Source of the DNA: Paraburkholderia panacisoli | Lineage (GTDB): Bacteria > Pseudomonadota > Gammaproteobacteria > Burkholderiales > Burkholderiaceae | Direction of reading: 5' to 3' | Assembly: GCF_008369935.1 (NCBI RefSeq) | Contig: NZ_VTUZ01000030.1 | Coordinates: forward strand, 62,001-126,000 | Length of the DNA: 64,000 nucleotides | Notes under the pieces: model-generated | What the model was told of the DNA's origin: nothing | The model's input: only the letters and a program-made list of their open reading frames with translations | Database searches by the model: none | Part shown: positions 1 to 9,493 of the stretch, piece by piece | How positions within the stretch are numbered: the first letter of the stretch is position 1 | How the letters are laid out: the number at the start of each line of letters is the position of its first letter | Program-made: the position numbers and the translations under genes

Positions 1-2
1 CT

Positions 3-203
3 GATTTCGCCCCTTACCTGCATCCGGACTTTTCGACCACAGCGCCGAACTATCTGCCTTGGGGCGGCGTGCACGCGGGCGCTGCGTTCTTCCGCCATGA
101 GGTACTTCCCAATTTGCCGGACGTCCTCGACTTTAGTAGGTTTAGCTATGATGTGCTCTTCGCTGAGCAAGAGGTGGCCTCACCCGTTCGGACAGTCTTC
201 TGA
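3..203 (+). pseudogene. SnoaL/NTF2-like protein, remnant cut by IS3
   Basis: A reading frame open from the window edge ends at a TGA at 201-203. Its residues (HPDFSTTAP, LPWGGVHAGAAFF, LPDVLDFSRFSYDVLF) resemble the conserved core of SnoaL/NTF2-like small proteins, a fold that includes ketosteroid isomerases and polyketide cyclases. The start lies outside the window. The last five codons probably belong to the end of the adjacent IS3 element, whose inverted repeat begins at about 187, so the host gene would stop after VASP. I found no continuation on the far side of the IS. The specific substrate cannot be told. Confidence 0.5.
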
Positions 204-230
204 GATTTTTAAGTGGAACGTCCGGGGCAC

Positions 231-1061
231 TCATGCTGCCAATTTGATCGCAGGCAGCGTCGCGAAGTATGCCTCATCCGGCGTCTGATCGGACAGACTC
301 GAATGGGGCCGTTTGTGGTTATAAAGGTTCAGGTAATCGCCAATAGAGCGGCGGGCATGGCTGACCGATTCATAGGCTTTCAGATACACCTCTTCATATT
401 TCACGCTTCGCCACACGCGCTCGACGAACACGTTGTCTCGCCAGGCACCTTTGCCGTCCATGGACAAGCGGATGCCCCGGCTGAGCACAGCCTCGGTGAA
501 CGCTGTCGCGGTGAACTGGCTGCCCTGGTCGGTATTGACGATCTCAGGTTGCCCGTACTTCGCGAACGCTTCTTCCAACGCCTCGACAGCGTGCATCGCC
601 TCCATCGTGATCGCTACGCGGTGGGCCAGTACCTTCCGGCTGGCCCAGTCCACCACGGCGGTCAGATACACGAAGCCGCGCGCCATCGGGATATAACTCG
701 TATCCAGTGCCCAGGCCTGGTTTGCCCGATTGATCGTCATGCCCCGCAGCAGGTACGGCCAGATCTCGTGTTGCGCATTGCGTCGGCTCGTGTTCGACTT
801 GCAGTACAGCGCCTCGATACCCATGCGCTTCATCAGCGTGCGCACGCGCCGACGGCCAATCTGGTGTCCTTCGCGACGAAGCAGTCGCGCCAGCATCCGC
901 GCTCCGGCAAACGGAAACTCCATGTGCAGTTCGTCGATCCGGCGCATCAGCAACTGGTCCGCCTCGCTCACCGGTTGCGCCCGGTAATACACGCTCGATC
1001 TTGCGATACCAACGAGTCGCGCCTGCTGCGAGACCGGCAATGCGTGCGTACGATCGATCAT
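231..1061 (-). CDS. IS3-family transposase OrfB (DDE catalytic subunit)
   Basis: Catalytic half of an IS3 transposase, starting at MIDRTHALPVSQQ (276 aa). An HTH_21-like segment (ELHMEFPFAGARML) precedes an RNase H-fold integrase core with the DDE triad visible in ALDTSYIP (first Asp), NTDQGSQF (second Asp) and DNVFVERVWRS (Glu). The ATG overlaps the orfA stop by four bases, the arrangement from which IS3 elements make an OrfAB fusion by programmed frameshifting. The open frame continues upstream of this ATG inside orfA, as expected for such a fusion. The gene looks intact, so the element may be active. Confidence 0.9.
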   Translation of the reverse strand: MIDRTHALPVSQQARLVGIARSSVYYRAQPVSEADQLLMRRIDELHMEFPFAGARMLARLLRREGHQIGRRRVRTLMKRMGIEALYCKSNTSRRNAQHEIWPYLLRGMTINRANQAWALDTSYIPMARGFVYLTAVVDWASRKVLAHRVAITMEAMHAVEALEEAFAKYGQPEIVNTDQGSQFTATAFTEAVLSRGIRLSMDGKGAWRDNVFVERVWRSVKYEEVYLKAYESVSHARRSIGDYLNLYNHKRPHSSLSDQTPDEAYFATLPAIKLAA

Positions 1062-1366
1062 CGTTTTGCGCTCAGCAATCCCGCTTTGTTGAGCGCGCCG
1101 CTTAAAAAATCGTTCTCCAGCGTGGGCTGGCCGATCTTTGCATGTAGCTCCTTCAAATCGACTTGCGGCTCGCTCGGCGCCGTACCGCCTGCGCCAAACA
1201 CGTCGGCGGCACGTTCCTGCAACTGCCGCTTCCATTCGGTGATCTGGTTCGGGTGCACATCGAACTGCTGCGCTAATTCGGCTAGCGTCCGCTCACCCTT
1301 GACCGCCGCCATCGCCACTTTCGCTTTGAACGCCGCTGAGTGCGTCCGTCGGGTTCTCTTCGTCAT
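1058..1366 (-). CDS. IS3-family OrfA (HTH DNA-binding subunit)
   Basis: A 102-aa protein beginning MTKRTRRTHSAAFKAKVAMAA, the usual start of IS3 OrfA, with the helix-turn-helix LAELAQQFDVHPNQITEWK at about residues 28-46. It recognises the inverted repeats and contributes the N-terminus of the OrfAB fusion. A coiled region (LQERAADVFG onward) follows the HTH. Its stop overlaps the start of orfB. It is intact and of normal length. Confidence 0.88.
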   Translation of the reverse strand: MTKRTRRTHSAAFKAKVAMAAVKGERTLAELAQQFDVHPNQITEWKRQLQERAADVFGAGGTAPSEPQVDLKELHAKIGQPTLENDFLSGALNKAGLLSAKR

Positions 1367-1622
1367 CTTCCTGGTTCCTTTGTCGGCATTATCGCCGGCT
1401 CAGGCCCCGAGCATTCCACTTATCCGACTGTCCGAATTTGCGCGGCCACCTCTATTTCTCTTGGCCCAGTCAATCCATACACTCTCCTCCATGTCTAAAT
1501 TCGACAGTGGCCTCGCCGTCTCCGCCGGCGACGTCAACGGCCATACTGCTGAAGTCATCTTCTCTAGAGATACCGGCTGTCTGTCCGCCAACAACAGCGC
1601 GGCGGCAGAGTAAACGGAACAC

Positions 1623-2846
1623 ATGATGAACTCCCCTGCTACACCCGCCTCACTGACCTCACTGTACTGGCTAGCGCTCGGCACATTTGCAGTTGGTACC
1701 GAAAGCTTCATGGTTGCTGGCCTGCTGCCCAATATCGCCGCAGACCTGCATACAAGCATTGTCACCACGGGCCAACTGGTGACCGTCTTCGCTTTGGCCT
1801 ACGCGCTCAGTTCGCCAATTCTGACAGCCCTCACTGGAACCTTTCGTCGGCACACGCTGATGATCCTGTCGCTCTCGACGTTCGCCCTTGCAAACGTCGT
1901 TGCCTGGGCGGCCCAGAACTATTGGGAATTGATGGCGGCCCGCATCCTGCTCGCGGCCGCAGCCGGCCTGTATGTTCCCGGCGCCAACGCACTGGCCGGC
2001 GCCATCGCTGGTCCCAAACGGCGCGGAACGGCGCTCGCGATCGTCAACGGCGGCCTGACGATCGCAGTTGCCCTAGGCGTACCGCTGGGGGCGCTAGTTG
2101 GTGACCGTCTCGGCTGGCGCATGACATTCGGCGGCGTCGCCGTCCTGTCCGCCGCCGCCGTCGCAGGTCTGCTGTTCGGCCTTCCACGCGCAATCGGCGC
2201 CGGATTGCCTACCGCCGCACTGCGCGAACGCATCCGTGTCGCACGCCAACCGGTCATCCTGATGACCTTGCTCGTCACCACGCTTTGGGCCATGGGCGCC
2301 TATACCATCTATACGTACCTGGCGCTGTTTGTTGCCAAAACCACGCCGTTGCATGGCGCACAAATCGGCTACGTGCTGTTCACGTGGGGCGTTGCGGCCG
2401 GCATCGGTGTGTTCATCGGCGGCAAAGCAGTGGACCGCGCTGGCCCGCGCCGCGTAATACTCCCCTGCTTGACGGTGTCGATTCTGGCTTTTTCGCTCAT
2501 GTCCGCGAGCGCGCGCTGGTTGCCGACGACACTGGCGCTCGTTCCTGTCCTGCTTGCCGTGGTTGCCTGGGGCATTGCGCATTGGTCCTTCTACCCGGCG
2601 CAGCAAGCAGGTTTGATCAATCTCGCCGGGTTGAGCGGAACGCCGATCGCCCTGTCAATGAATGCTTCCTTTATGTATCTCGGCTTTCCACTCGGCGCTG
2701 CACTCGGGTCCCTCACTTTGAGCTTCGCCTCTGTAGATGATCTGGGATGGACTGCCGCCGCCTGCGAAGTGGCGGCGCTACTTCTGACGGTCGGCGTTGA
2801 CTGGCACCTGATACGCACACAGGGTGCGATTCCAAACGTCTTGTAA
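1623..2846 (+). CDS. MFS transporter, DHA1 drug-efflux type
   Basis: A 407-aa inner-membrane protein with about twelve hydrophobic segments. It begins LYWLALGTFAVGTESFMVAG, typical of the DHA1 (AraJ/YdhP-like) branch of the major facilitator superfamily. The loop between TM2 and TM3 reads ALTGTFRRHTLM, the usual position of motif A. TM5 reads GGLTIAVALGVPLGALVGD, matching the antiporter motif C region. Such proteins export drugs, sugars or small aromatic compounds with proton antiport; the substrate cannot be inferred here. Two adjacent ATG codons (1623 and 1626) are possible starts. It is followed by an aldo/keto reductase on the same strand after 172 bases, so cotranscription is possible but unproven. 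Confidence 0.85.
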   Translation: MMNSPATPASLTSLYWLALGTFAVGTESFMVAGLLPNIAADLHTSIVTTGQLVTVFALAYALSSPILTALTGTFRRHTLMILSLSTFALANVVAWAAQNYWELMAARILLAAAAGLYVPGANALAGAIAGPKRRGTALAIVNGGLTIAVALGVPLGALVGDRLGWRMTFGGVAVLSAAAVAGLLFGLPRAIGAGLPTAALRERIRVARQPVILMTLLVTTLWAMGAYTIYTYLALFVAKTTPLHGAQIGYVLFTWGVAAGIGVFIGGKAVDRAGPRRVILPCLTVSILAFSLMSASARWLPTTLALVPVLLAVVAWGIAHWSFYPAQQAGLINLAGLSGTPIALSMNASFMYLGFPLGAALGSLTLSFASVDDLGWTAAACEVAALLLTVGVDWHLIRTQGAIPNVL

Positions 2847-3018
2847 AGGGGCCGGCTGCGGCGCATCGGCAAAGCACAGCTCACCGGTCTTTCACACGTC
2901 GTCTTGTGAAGCCGGATGAAAACCCTCTGCCTGTGAAACATTCCTATCGTATTGCTGGTGTCGCGGCAGTCCCCGCCCGGACCGCCCTCCTCCAGAACCA
3001 GGTGGTAGTTCCTTAGGC

Positions 3019-3912
3019 ATGGCCACTATCAAACTGCAGGTAGAGACTAAATTGAACAACCCACAATTCTTCAAGATTGGCGGCGACACCCAGATCCAAC
3101 GGCTCGGATTTGGCGCCATGCGAATCACCGGCCCTGGCATCTGGGGTATGCCGCTCGATCGCGCAGAAGCAATTCGCGTGCTGCGCCGTCTTCCCGAACT
3201 AGGCGTAAATTTCATCGACACGGCAGACTCCTATGGGCCCAACGTCTCGGAAGAATTGATCCGGGAAGCGCTGCATCCATATGACACGAAGATGCTCGTG
3301 GCAACAAAGGCCGGACTCACCCGCACAGGCCCCAATCAGTGGGTGCCGCAGGGTCGACCCGAGTACCTGATTAAACAGGCACACGACAGCCTGCGCCGTT
3401 TAGGTCTTGAACAAATCGGTCTTTGGCAATTGCATCGCATCGATTCGTCAGTATCGCGAGACGAGCAGTTTGACGCCGTGCGCCACCTTATCGACATCGG
3501 CGTCATTCGCCATGCTGGCCTGAGCGAAGTATCGGTGGCTGACATCAAGGCGGCGTCCAAATATTTCAAAGTGGCAACTGTGCAGAATCGCTTCAGCCTT
3601 GGTGACCGGGGCAGCGAGGACGTCGTGGAGTATTGTACGGCTCACGGCATTGGCTTCATCCCCTGGTATCCATTGGCGGCCGGCGAGCTGACACGGACTG
3701 GGTCGCTGCTGGAAGCGATCGCGCGGAACAACAAGGCAAGTGTGGGGCAGATCGCCCTTGCGTGGCTGTTGCAACGTAGCCCAGTGATCCTGCCGATACC
3801 AGGCACGTCAAAGGTTGCGCATCTCGAAGAGAACGTTGCTGCCGGTGCGATTACCCTGTCCGACCAGGAATTTAGCGAACTGGACCGCACCACCGTGCGA
3901 CGACGAGGCTAG
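3019..3912 (+). CDS. Aldo/keto reductase
   Basis: A 297-aa NAD(P)H-dependent oxidoreductase of the AKR superfamily (TIM barrel). The catalytic tetrad is visible: Asp67 in FIDTADSYG, Tyr72, Lys97 in LVATKAGL and His139 in LWQLHRID. The C-terminal cofactor-binding stretch ILPIPGTSKVAHLEENV is also present. It resembles the Tas/YdbC-like reductases that often sit beside MFS exporters and reduce aldehydes or quinones. No strong ribosome binding site precedes the ATG at 3019, so a nearby alternative start is possible. The gene looks intact. Confidence 0.87.
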   Translation: MATIKLQVETKLNNPQFFKIGGDTQIQRLGFGAMRITGPGIWGMPLDRAEAIRVLRRLPELGVNFIDTADSYGPNVSEELIREALHPYDTKMLVATKAGLTRTGPNQWVPQGRPEYLIKQAHDSLRRLGLEQIGLWQLHRIDSSVSRDEQFDAVRHLIDIGVIRHAGLSEVSVADIKAASKYFKVATVQNRFSLGDRGSEDVVEYCTAHGIGFIPWYPLAAGELTRTGSLLEAIARNNKASVGQIALAWLLQRSPVILPIPGTSKVAHLEENVAAGAITLSDQEFSELDRTTVRRRG

Positions 3913-3984
3913 TCCATAACTGCGCTAAACCCATTCGAGGCCAGCTAGGCTGCGCTCGTGCCGACACTATTCACTCTGCTCTAG

Positions 3985-4300
3985 ATCGGCTCGTACGCTT
4001 CGAAGCATCGCGTCACGCACGCCACGTGCTTTCGTGCTCGCGGCGACAACATCTCAAGGTTTAGCAGAAGCCTGTAACTTAAGATTCGCCGAGCAAAGGC
4101 AGCGCTTCGGGGCTGTCGCCAGTCTGGCCGCCAGTCAGTCGAAAGCGCGCGAGCACTCCTAAGCCATCGACGAGTGCATGGATCTTCGTTGTCAGCCCGC
4201 CGCGCAAGTGACCAGTCGCATGATCGCCGTTTTTTTGGGTGCGCCGGTGGCATGCTGGTGGGCTCGCACAATGGTGCTGTCAATAAAGGCTTCCTCAAGA
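3985..4300 (-). pseudogene. IS5-family transposase remnant
   Basis: The minus strand encodes pieces of an IS5-family (IS427-like) transposase. DLEEAFIDSTIVRAHQHATGA, with the first catalytic Asp, is followed in another frame by RGGLTTKIHALVDGLG and then TGGQTGDSPEALPLL. The last part toward 3985 matches only loosely and contains stops. There are at least two frame changes, and no intact N- or C-terminus is recognisable. This is debris of an old insertion. Confidence 0.75.
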
Positions 4301-4749
4301 TCAGCGACGTGCGAGACCTCAGGAAATCGACACATCGAGAAGACAACGATCAGGGCAGTCGCGCCACTGGTGCTGGTGCTGGTCAAAAATTCTCGGCGAC
4401 CATCAACAGCCGCCAAGCATTGGCATGGTGGCATCCGTTACCTGATACCTGCACAGCGTCATGCGAACAACGATCGCGCGATTCTCACGTCACGCATCGC
4501 ACTTGAAGGCGCGTACGAGCAACTCGCTCCCGATGATCGCATAAAACGAGCAACCGGACATCTACATACGGACTGATCGGCCAAGCGGCCGACGGCGCAA
4601 ATGGCTCCTTGATTCTCGTATCGTACGGAGAGGCAGCGCTGCTGTGAATCGAGATGTTAGTTCGAACGGGGTAACCGTTCCACGAAGAACAGCCCCATCG
4701 AATCAATTGCAGCACAATCACCGCGCGGACGCGGTGGTCATTATCATAT

Positions 4750-5445
4750 CGCTGGGCGATTACCGGCGACTGCCGAAACGGCGAGGTCCACCGGGAAAAA
4801 CCGCACGTATTGAACGGGGGCGATTACGCGAAGATTCTTGTCATTGACATTGCTGGCTGCGTCGCTGATAGCATTTTTTTCACAACAACGGCAGAGGCGC
4901 ATCCACGTGTCGTCTGCAAACACGTCTGGATCGCGGCCTTCCGGTCCACCGCTGTCGGCAGGTGCCGCCGCCACGCCACTACCATCATCTTCGGCAGGCG
5001 GAGCGTCAACCGAATTTCGTGTGAACCATGCGTGCGCCAATCCGGCAAGAGCGAACGCAACGCGAAGACTGCCAATCAACACCACGCGACGTAGCACCTG
5101 CCCGCCCGCTCAGAGTCGTTACCACGGTCCTGATACGAGGAGCTTCGCTGATACCCGGCGGCATGCCTAAGGGATCAAGCACCGGTCGAAACAGGGTCGG
5201 CAGGTCCTCTTTCCTTGTCTGCGTGGGGTCGGCACCTAACGCCGACTGCAATGTACGTCGGGCGTCCTGAACGAGGAGCGTGCGCTGGTAGAGGTTACCA
5301 CGCAGTCTGATATGTCCGGCCGCTGAACAATTGTCGCGATAATGATAGTTGGACCCTGGAACTTATCGTTGAGCTTGAGTCGGTCCAAGCCGCCACAGAG
5401 AATCGACAAAGGCACGGCGACGCGAGCCTCGGTATTGCCGGCCAC
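4750..5445 (-). pseudogene. Unidentified protein gene broken in three frames
   Basis: Three successive minus-strand frames read as one continuous protein-like sequence: VAVPLSILCGGLDRLKL (5445-5300), then LYQRTLLVQDARRTLQ and PLGMPPGISEAPRIRTVV (5300-5100), then a membrane-like stretch VVLIGSLRVAFALAGLAHAW followed by a Pro/Asp/Gly-rich tail (5090-4750). The last part resembles the start of a single-pass envelope protein. I do not recognise the family, and the order of the joins is inferred from plausibility rather than homology. If it is real, two frameshifts disable it. Confidence 0.3.
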
Positions 5446-5486
5446 CGTTCGCCCCCAAGTTCCACAATCGGCGACGAACGGTCCTT

Positions 5487-6314
5487 TTCAACGGCACCAG
5501 CAGCCGTACCTTCAAGGACACACTCAACGCCATCCACGACGCGATGCGAGGCATCACCACGACGATCGACCAGATGGCTGTGTCATCGGACGACATCGCT
5601 GCCGAAAACCACACCTTGTCGCAGCAATTCAGCACGCAAGCCGAAACGCTCAACGCGACCAACACGGCGATGGAGCAGATCGCGCAACGGGTGAGGGAAA
5701 GCGCGGAACATGCGGCATCGGCAAACAGCCTCGCGCGGCAAACTTCAACTGCGGCACAGCAAAGCGAACAGGTCGTCAGCGCGGTCGTCGATAAGATGAC
5801 CGAGATCAATCACACCGTGCATCGGATGGGCGAAATGATCACGATGATCGAGAGCATCGCGTTTCAGACGAATCTCCTCGCGCTCAACGCGTCGGTCGAA
5901 GCGGCCCGTGCGGGCAACCACGGACGGGGGTTTTCGGGGGTGGCCGAGGAGGTTCGTACGCTCGCGCATCGGAGCGCGAGCGCTGCGCGCGAAATCAAAG
6001 GCCTGATTGGTGATTCCTTGCAGCGCGTCGAGCACGGCTCGACGCTCGCGACACGCGCCGGCACGGCCATGCAGCACGTTGTCGGCCACGTGGGAGACGT
6101 GGCCAGGTTGATCGAGCATATCAGCGCGTCAAGTGATGCCCAGAGCCACGATGTCGACCGGTTCAGTCGGGGCATGGGGGAGATGGACGCGATGCTGGAG
6201 CGCGACGTCCAACACGTGAAGGGTGTCGCTTCAGCGTCGGCAAATTTGCGGGAGAAAGCGCGGACTTTGCGTGAGGCGATGTCGATTTCCCTCGTCGAGC
6301 GCGATTTGAACTAA
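5487..6314 (+). pseudogene. Methyl-accepting chemotaxis protein, signalling domain only
   Basis: This reading frame encodes the cytoplasmic signalling hairpin of a chemoreceptor. The conserved tip is visible as MIESIAFQTNLLALNASVEAA, followed by AGNHGRGFSGVAEEVRTLA. The surrounding sequence has long coiled-coil helices rich in Gln, Ala and Thr. The recognisable protein begins around FKDTLNAIHDAM with no membrane segments, ligand-binding domain or HAMP domain upstream, so the 5' half is missing. The sequence before about 5487 does not resemble this family. An ATG at 5544 could give a soluble 256-aa product, but a truncated pseudogene is more likely. Confidence 0.75.
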
Positions 6315-6473
6315 ACCGATTCTACAGCGCGTAATGCGTCCGCGTTTGGGTACGGCAGGGGTCGTCCGTAAGCCGGGTACGCCGGTTACAGGAAACCGGA
6401 AGATGGGATTCGAAGACGCATACACGGACTGGACGGGCTGATTGACAAACAGCTTGAGCAAGTCTCACATTTC

Positions 6474-7532
6474 TCAGCGGCGTACCGGTATCCAAAGCCG
6501 AACAAAACCGTTAAAACGTTCGCAATCGACGAGCCCTATTAGTTCGGTATTCTTCGACAGAAAATATTCGGTCGCAAAGTAGAGCTTGTTCGCGACCTGG
6601 TCAGGCGCATTGTCGCTATTTCGTTTCCCATGGTAGTAGGCGAGTGTGAGGTTAACAAAAGGCGTAACGAACCAGTTCGCGCCGCCAGAGTACACCTGCG
6701 TCTTAAGATGCTGGTATACGGAACTACCGCTCTGAATCTCATTCAGTGCCCATGTTGCTCTAAACTGAACAGTCCCGATGGAATAGACGCCTCCGATGGC
6801 GTACGCGTTGAGGTTCACGCCATTCTTGTCCTTGAACTGCATGACGGCACCGCGCAGACTCACTGAACCGGTGTCATAACCCAGCAAGCCACCGAGCGAG
6901 CTATTTCCCTTGAAAATTGCCGGCATTACCACCGAACGCATACATGGAAGTCACTGTGACACCGTGATTCGCATATGCGTACTTCACTGAATTATCTTGA
7001 CGGTCGAGGCTATTTGATGCAAGCCCTGAATCAGAACCGAAGTTGCCGGCGATCACCGTACCCGGACCTCCCAAGTAGCCGAAACGAATGTTCATATTCG
7101 AGGCACTATTTCCAACGTGAAGAGAGTCCGCTGCGTAAAACACTTCAGCGAGAGGCGTGTAGTGACGCCCGAACGTAACCGTTCCCCACTTATCACTAGA
7201 CAGCCCAACATACGCATTTCGGTCAAAGAATCTGGACGTCGTCCCTCCTGCCCCGTTTGCAACGGTTGATGGTGGAAATCAGGCTAAAGATCGCCTTAGT
7301 TCCCCCGCCCAGATCCGCCTTGCCGAGAATCCCCCACTGCGATGGCGTCCAGAAGCCCGAGTTCATTGCAATCGCAGAGCCACCCTGCGTTCTGACTAGA
7401 ACTTGCGGCCTGCTGCGACCGGCTCACGATACCGACATCGACGATCCCGAACAGAGTGACAGATGGCTACCCCCACGCTAATCCGGATATCGCTGACGAA
7501 GTATTTATGATAAGCCATCCTACCTTTTTCAT
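6474..7532 (-). pseudogene. Gram-negative porin (OmpC-like), multiply disrupted
   Basis: The minus strand carries a Burkholderia-type general porin in pieces. A 21-codon signal-like start (MKKVGWLIINTSS...SGLAWG, ATG at 7530-7532) is followed by TAG at 7467-7469 exactly where a Gln would follow cleavage. The frame then continues with SVTLFGIVDVGIV, changes frame into ILGKADLGGGTKAIFSL, and changes again to reach FDRNAYVGLSSDKWGTVTFG and later MYAFGGNAGNFQGK. One more frameshift at about 6910 leads to SSLGGLLGYDTGSVSLRG. The C-terminus lacks the final Phe strand. It once formed an outer-membrane trimeric channel and is now clearly dead. Confidence 0.88.
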
Positions 7533-7829
7533 TGTATCCAATTTTTTAATCGCCTATACTTAAAATAGGCTTCTGCAGCTAACACACTACATGCTGCTCC
7601 GGGGATTTCCGAGATTTCCTCAGGCCAACATTTTTTCTTATTGATCGCTCTACCGACGCTCCCGGCCCTTCGTCGTCAGCCCCAATCCAATGCAAACGAA
7701 GTTGGGACAAATCAGTCCAAGCCAATCATTAGGAAAGGCAGAACGCCGGCACATCTGTCCCAAATTTGATGGCGCAGTTTTGAATGAGCAGACTGTTGTC
7801 GCGCCACCCCATGCTCCCTAATCACATTT

Positions 7830-9284
7830 TCATTTTTCTGGCCACACGGGCGGATGACTTCCGGGTGGCATGGACGGTCGTAGCCATGACACATCCGTGT
7901 GGGATAGATTCGCGCTATGGCGAAGAGCGCGCAGTTGACCAAATCCCGACTCGCACGTCTCGAGATATTCCTCCGCGTCTGGCACCGATACCCCAAACCC
8001 GTCGGCTGCGCGCCCCAAGCCTCTCAGCCAATGGCCAGTCTGTGCTAATGAGAGATTCACGTGCCAGGTGCCCCCCTGCTCCCTTTGCCGGATCAGTGCC
8101 GCTGCGACGCACACAGCGATAAGAAATCCGGTGCAATGGTCAATAAACTGCATGGGGAACGCGCGAGGTTGTTCTTGACTTGCCGCGAAACCCTCTGCAG
8201 CGTTGAAGCCCATAGTGGTCTGGACCAATGAGTCGAACCCGCGTCGTGTCGCCCACGGGCCATCTCGACCGTATGCCGTCAGCGTTACATACACCATTCC
8301 TGGATGGCGACTGGCGATATCTCCTGGGCCAAATCCGAGCGACTCAAATCCGCCAGGACGATATCCCTGCACAAGAACATCGGCCCCATCCAGCAACCGC
8401 TCGAAAGTCGACCGTCCTTCGAGCGACCCAAGATCGACGTGCGCGGAAAGCTTACCGCGGCTGGTTTCCGCTATCGCCTCAATATTTGGCAGATAAGGCG
8501 CGTTGACGAGCATTACGTCTGCGCCATACCCGGCCAAGGTCCACCCTCCCACTGGGCCGGCGAGAATGCGCGTCGCGTCGAGCACGCGGACGCCTGCCAG
8601 AGGCGAAGGCATCGCGGCCGTATTGTCCGCGTACGACGCGGCGGCCAAGTCGCGTGGCGGCGCATCGCCAATGCGCTCAATGGAGAACAGTGGCATCGCG
8701 GCAATCGCCATTCCTTGCGGCGATGCATCCCGTTCGGCAAACGTACGCAGCGCCGTCACGACTAGGCCTGTGTTGGCAGCAAGAGTCTCGAAATCCACAG
8801 CACGCCACGAACCAAGAGCTTCCGCAACGTCAGAACGTGTTGCGCTGTGCGGGTCGAGGCCTAGCAAGCGCAGCGCACCCTGCCTATGATGCTCGAACAC
8901 AGCGTGCAGACGTACCCAGCCATCCCGGCAGCGCTACAAACCCGAGAGGGCGTCGAAAAGTTCCGGAGAGTGGCCATTGACGCTAAACCAGCCAGTGCAC
9001 TCCAGAGCGGCGTGACGCATGTCCACGCTGACGTTTTGGCGGGGAGCACCTCGGCGATGGCCAAACTCGCAGGCGGCCAACGCCGCAGCGGCAATGGCTA
9101 CCTGTGCGGCAGTACCGATCGCAAACGAGGACGGGAACACCGGGTCGGATCCGCTCATTACGACTTTGTCGAGCGCGCTTGGATCCAGACCGGCCATCTG
9201 CCACAGTTCGCGAAGCACACGAAGCGGTTCCGGCTGAAAATCCGCCGCCCCGTCTTGATCAGCTGAGGATCCGTTTGCCATCAT
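7830..9284 (-). pseudogene. Family III CoA-transferase (CaiB/BaiF), one in-frame stop
   Basis: The sequence encodes a two-domain family III CoA-transferase of about 484 codons. The second half begins PLAGVRVLDATRILAGPVGGWTLAGYGADV and ends in the usual tail RHSANLSHTDVSWLRPS. A TAG at 8934-8936 interrupts the frame in ALSGL-stop-RCRDGWVRLHAV. The frame is unchanged on both sides, so the lesion is one substitution, probably of a Tyr codon. Family members move CoA from an acyl-CoA to a carboxylic acid. Position downstream of an alcohol and an aldehyde dehydrogenase suggests it activated the acid they make. Readthrough or a sequencing error would restore function. MMANGSSADQ at 9284 is the likely start. 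Confidence 0.82.
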
Positions 9285-9319
9285 CTCGTCTTTCCAGTTG
9301 AAACCACAAATTAGATATC

Positions 9320-9359
9320 GGTATATCGTTGTCCTATTTTTAATGGACAACGATATACC
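9320..9359. promoter_or_regulatory. Perfect 15-bp inverted repeat, candidate operator
   Basis: GGTATATCGTTGTCC at 9320-9334 is repeated exactly as its reverse complement at 9345-9359, with a 10-base AT-rich centre. It lies 36-75 bases upstream of the CoA-transferase start and downstream of the aldehyde dehydrogenase. It has no T-tract, so it is not a typical terminator on either strand. An operator for a dimeric regulator is the best guess. Confidence 0.55.
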
Positions 9360-9493
9360 CTATTTTCTATGGCCCGTCCCGGACGACGGAGTCTCATCGC
9401 TACTCCGGTTGTTGTAGCGGACGCATTCTTTGTCCGAGACTGGTGGAATCCTGCCCTGCTCAAGCGCGATTGCAGTTCCCACCAGACGGTCCG

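Larger units (their letters stand above)
187..1436 (-). mobile_element. IS3-family insertion sequence
   Basis: The element encodes overlapping orfA and orfB on the minus strand. The two ends share an imperfect inverted repeat: 11 identical bases (TTCGGACAGTC at 187-197, complement at 1426-1436), followed on each side by AAGTGGAA and CGGGGC blocks. The spacing between the blocks differs by several bases between the two ends. No clear direct repeat flanks these limits, so the outer boundary may be off by a few bases. It appears to have truncated the SnoaL-like gene on its left. Confidence 0.75.

Noticed and set aside
213..1613. 466-aa plus-strand frame across the IS3 element
   Set aside because: It is antisense to orfA/orfB, which carry clear transposase motifs; the translated plus frame has no family resemblance and is Arg/His-rich like a shadow.
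4174..4576. Two plus-strand frames opposite the IS5 remnant
   Set aside because: They are antisense to recognisable transposase residues and match no family.
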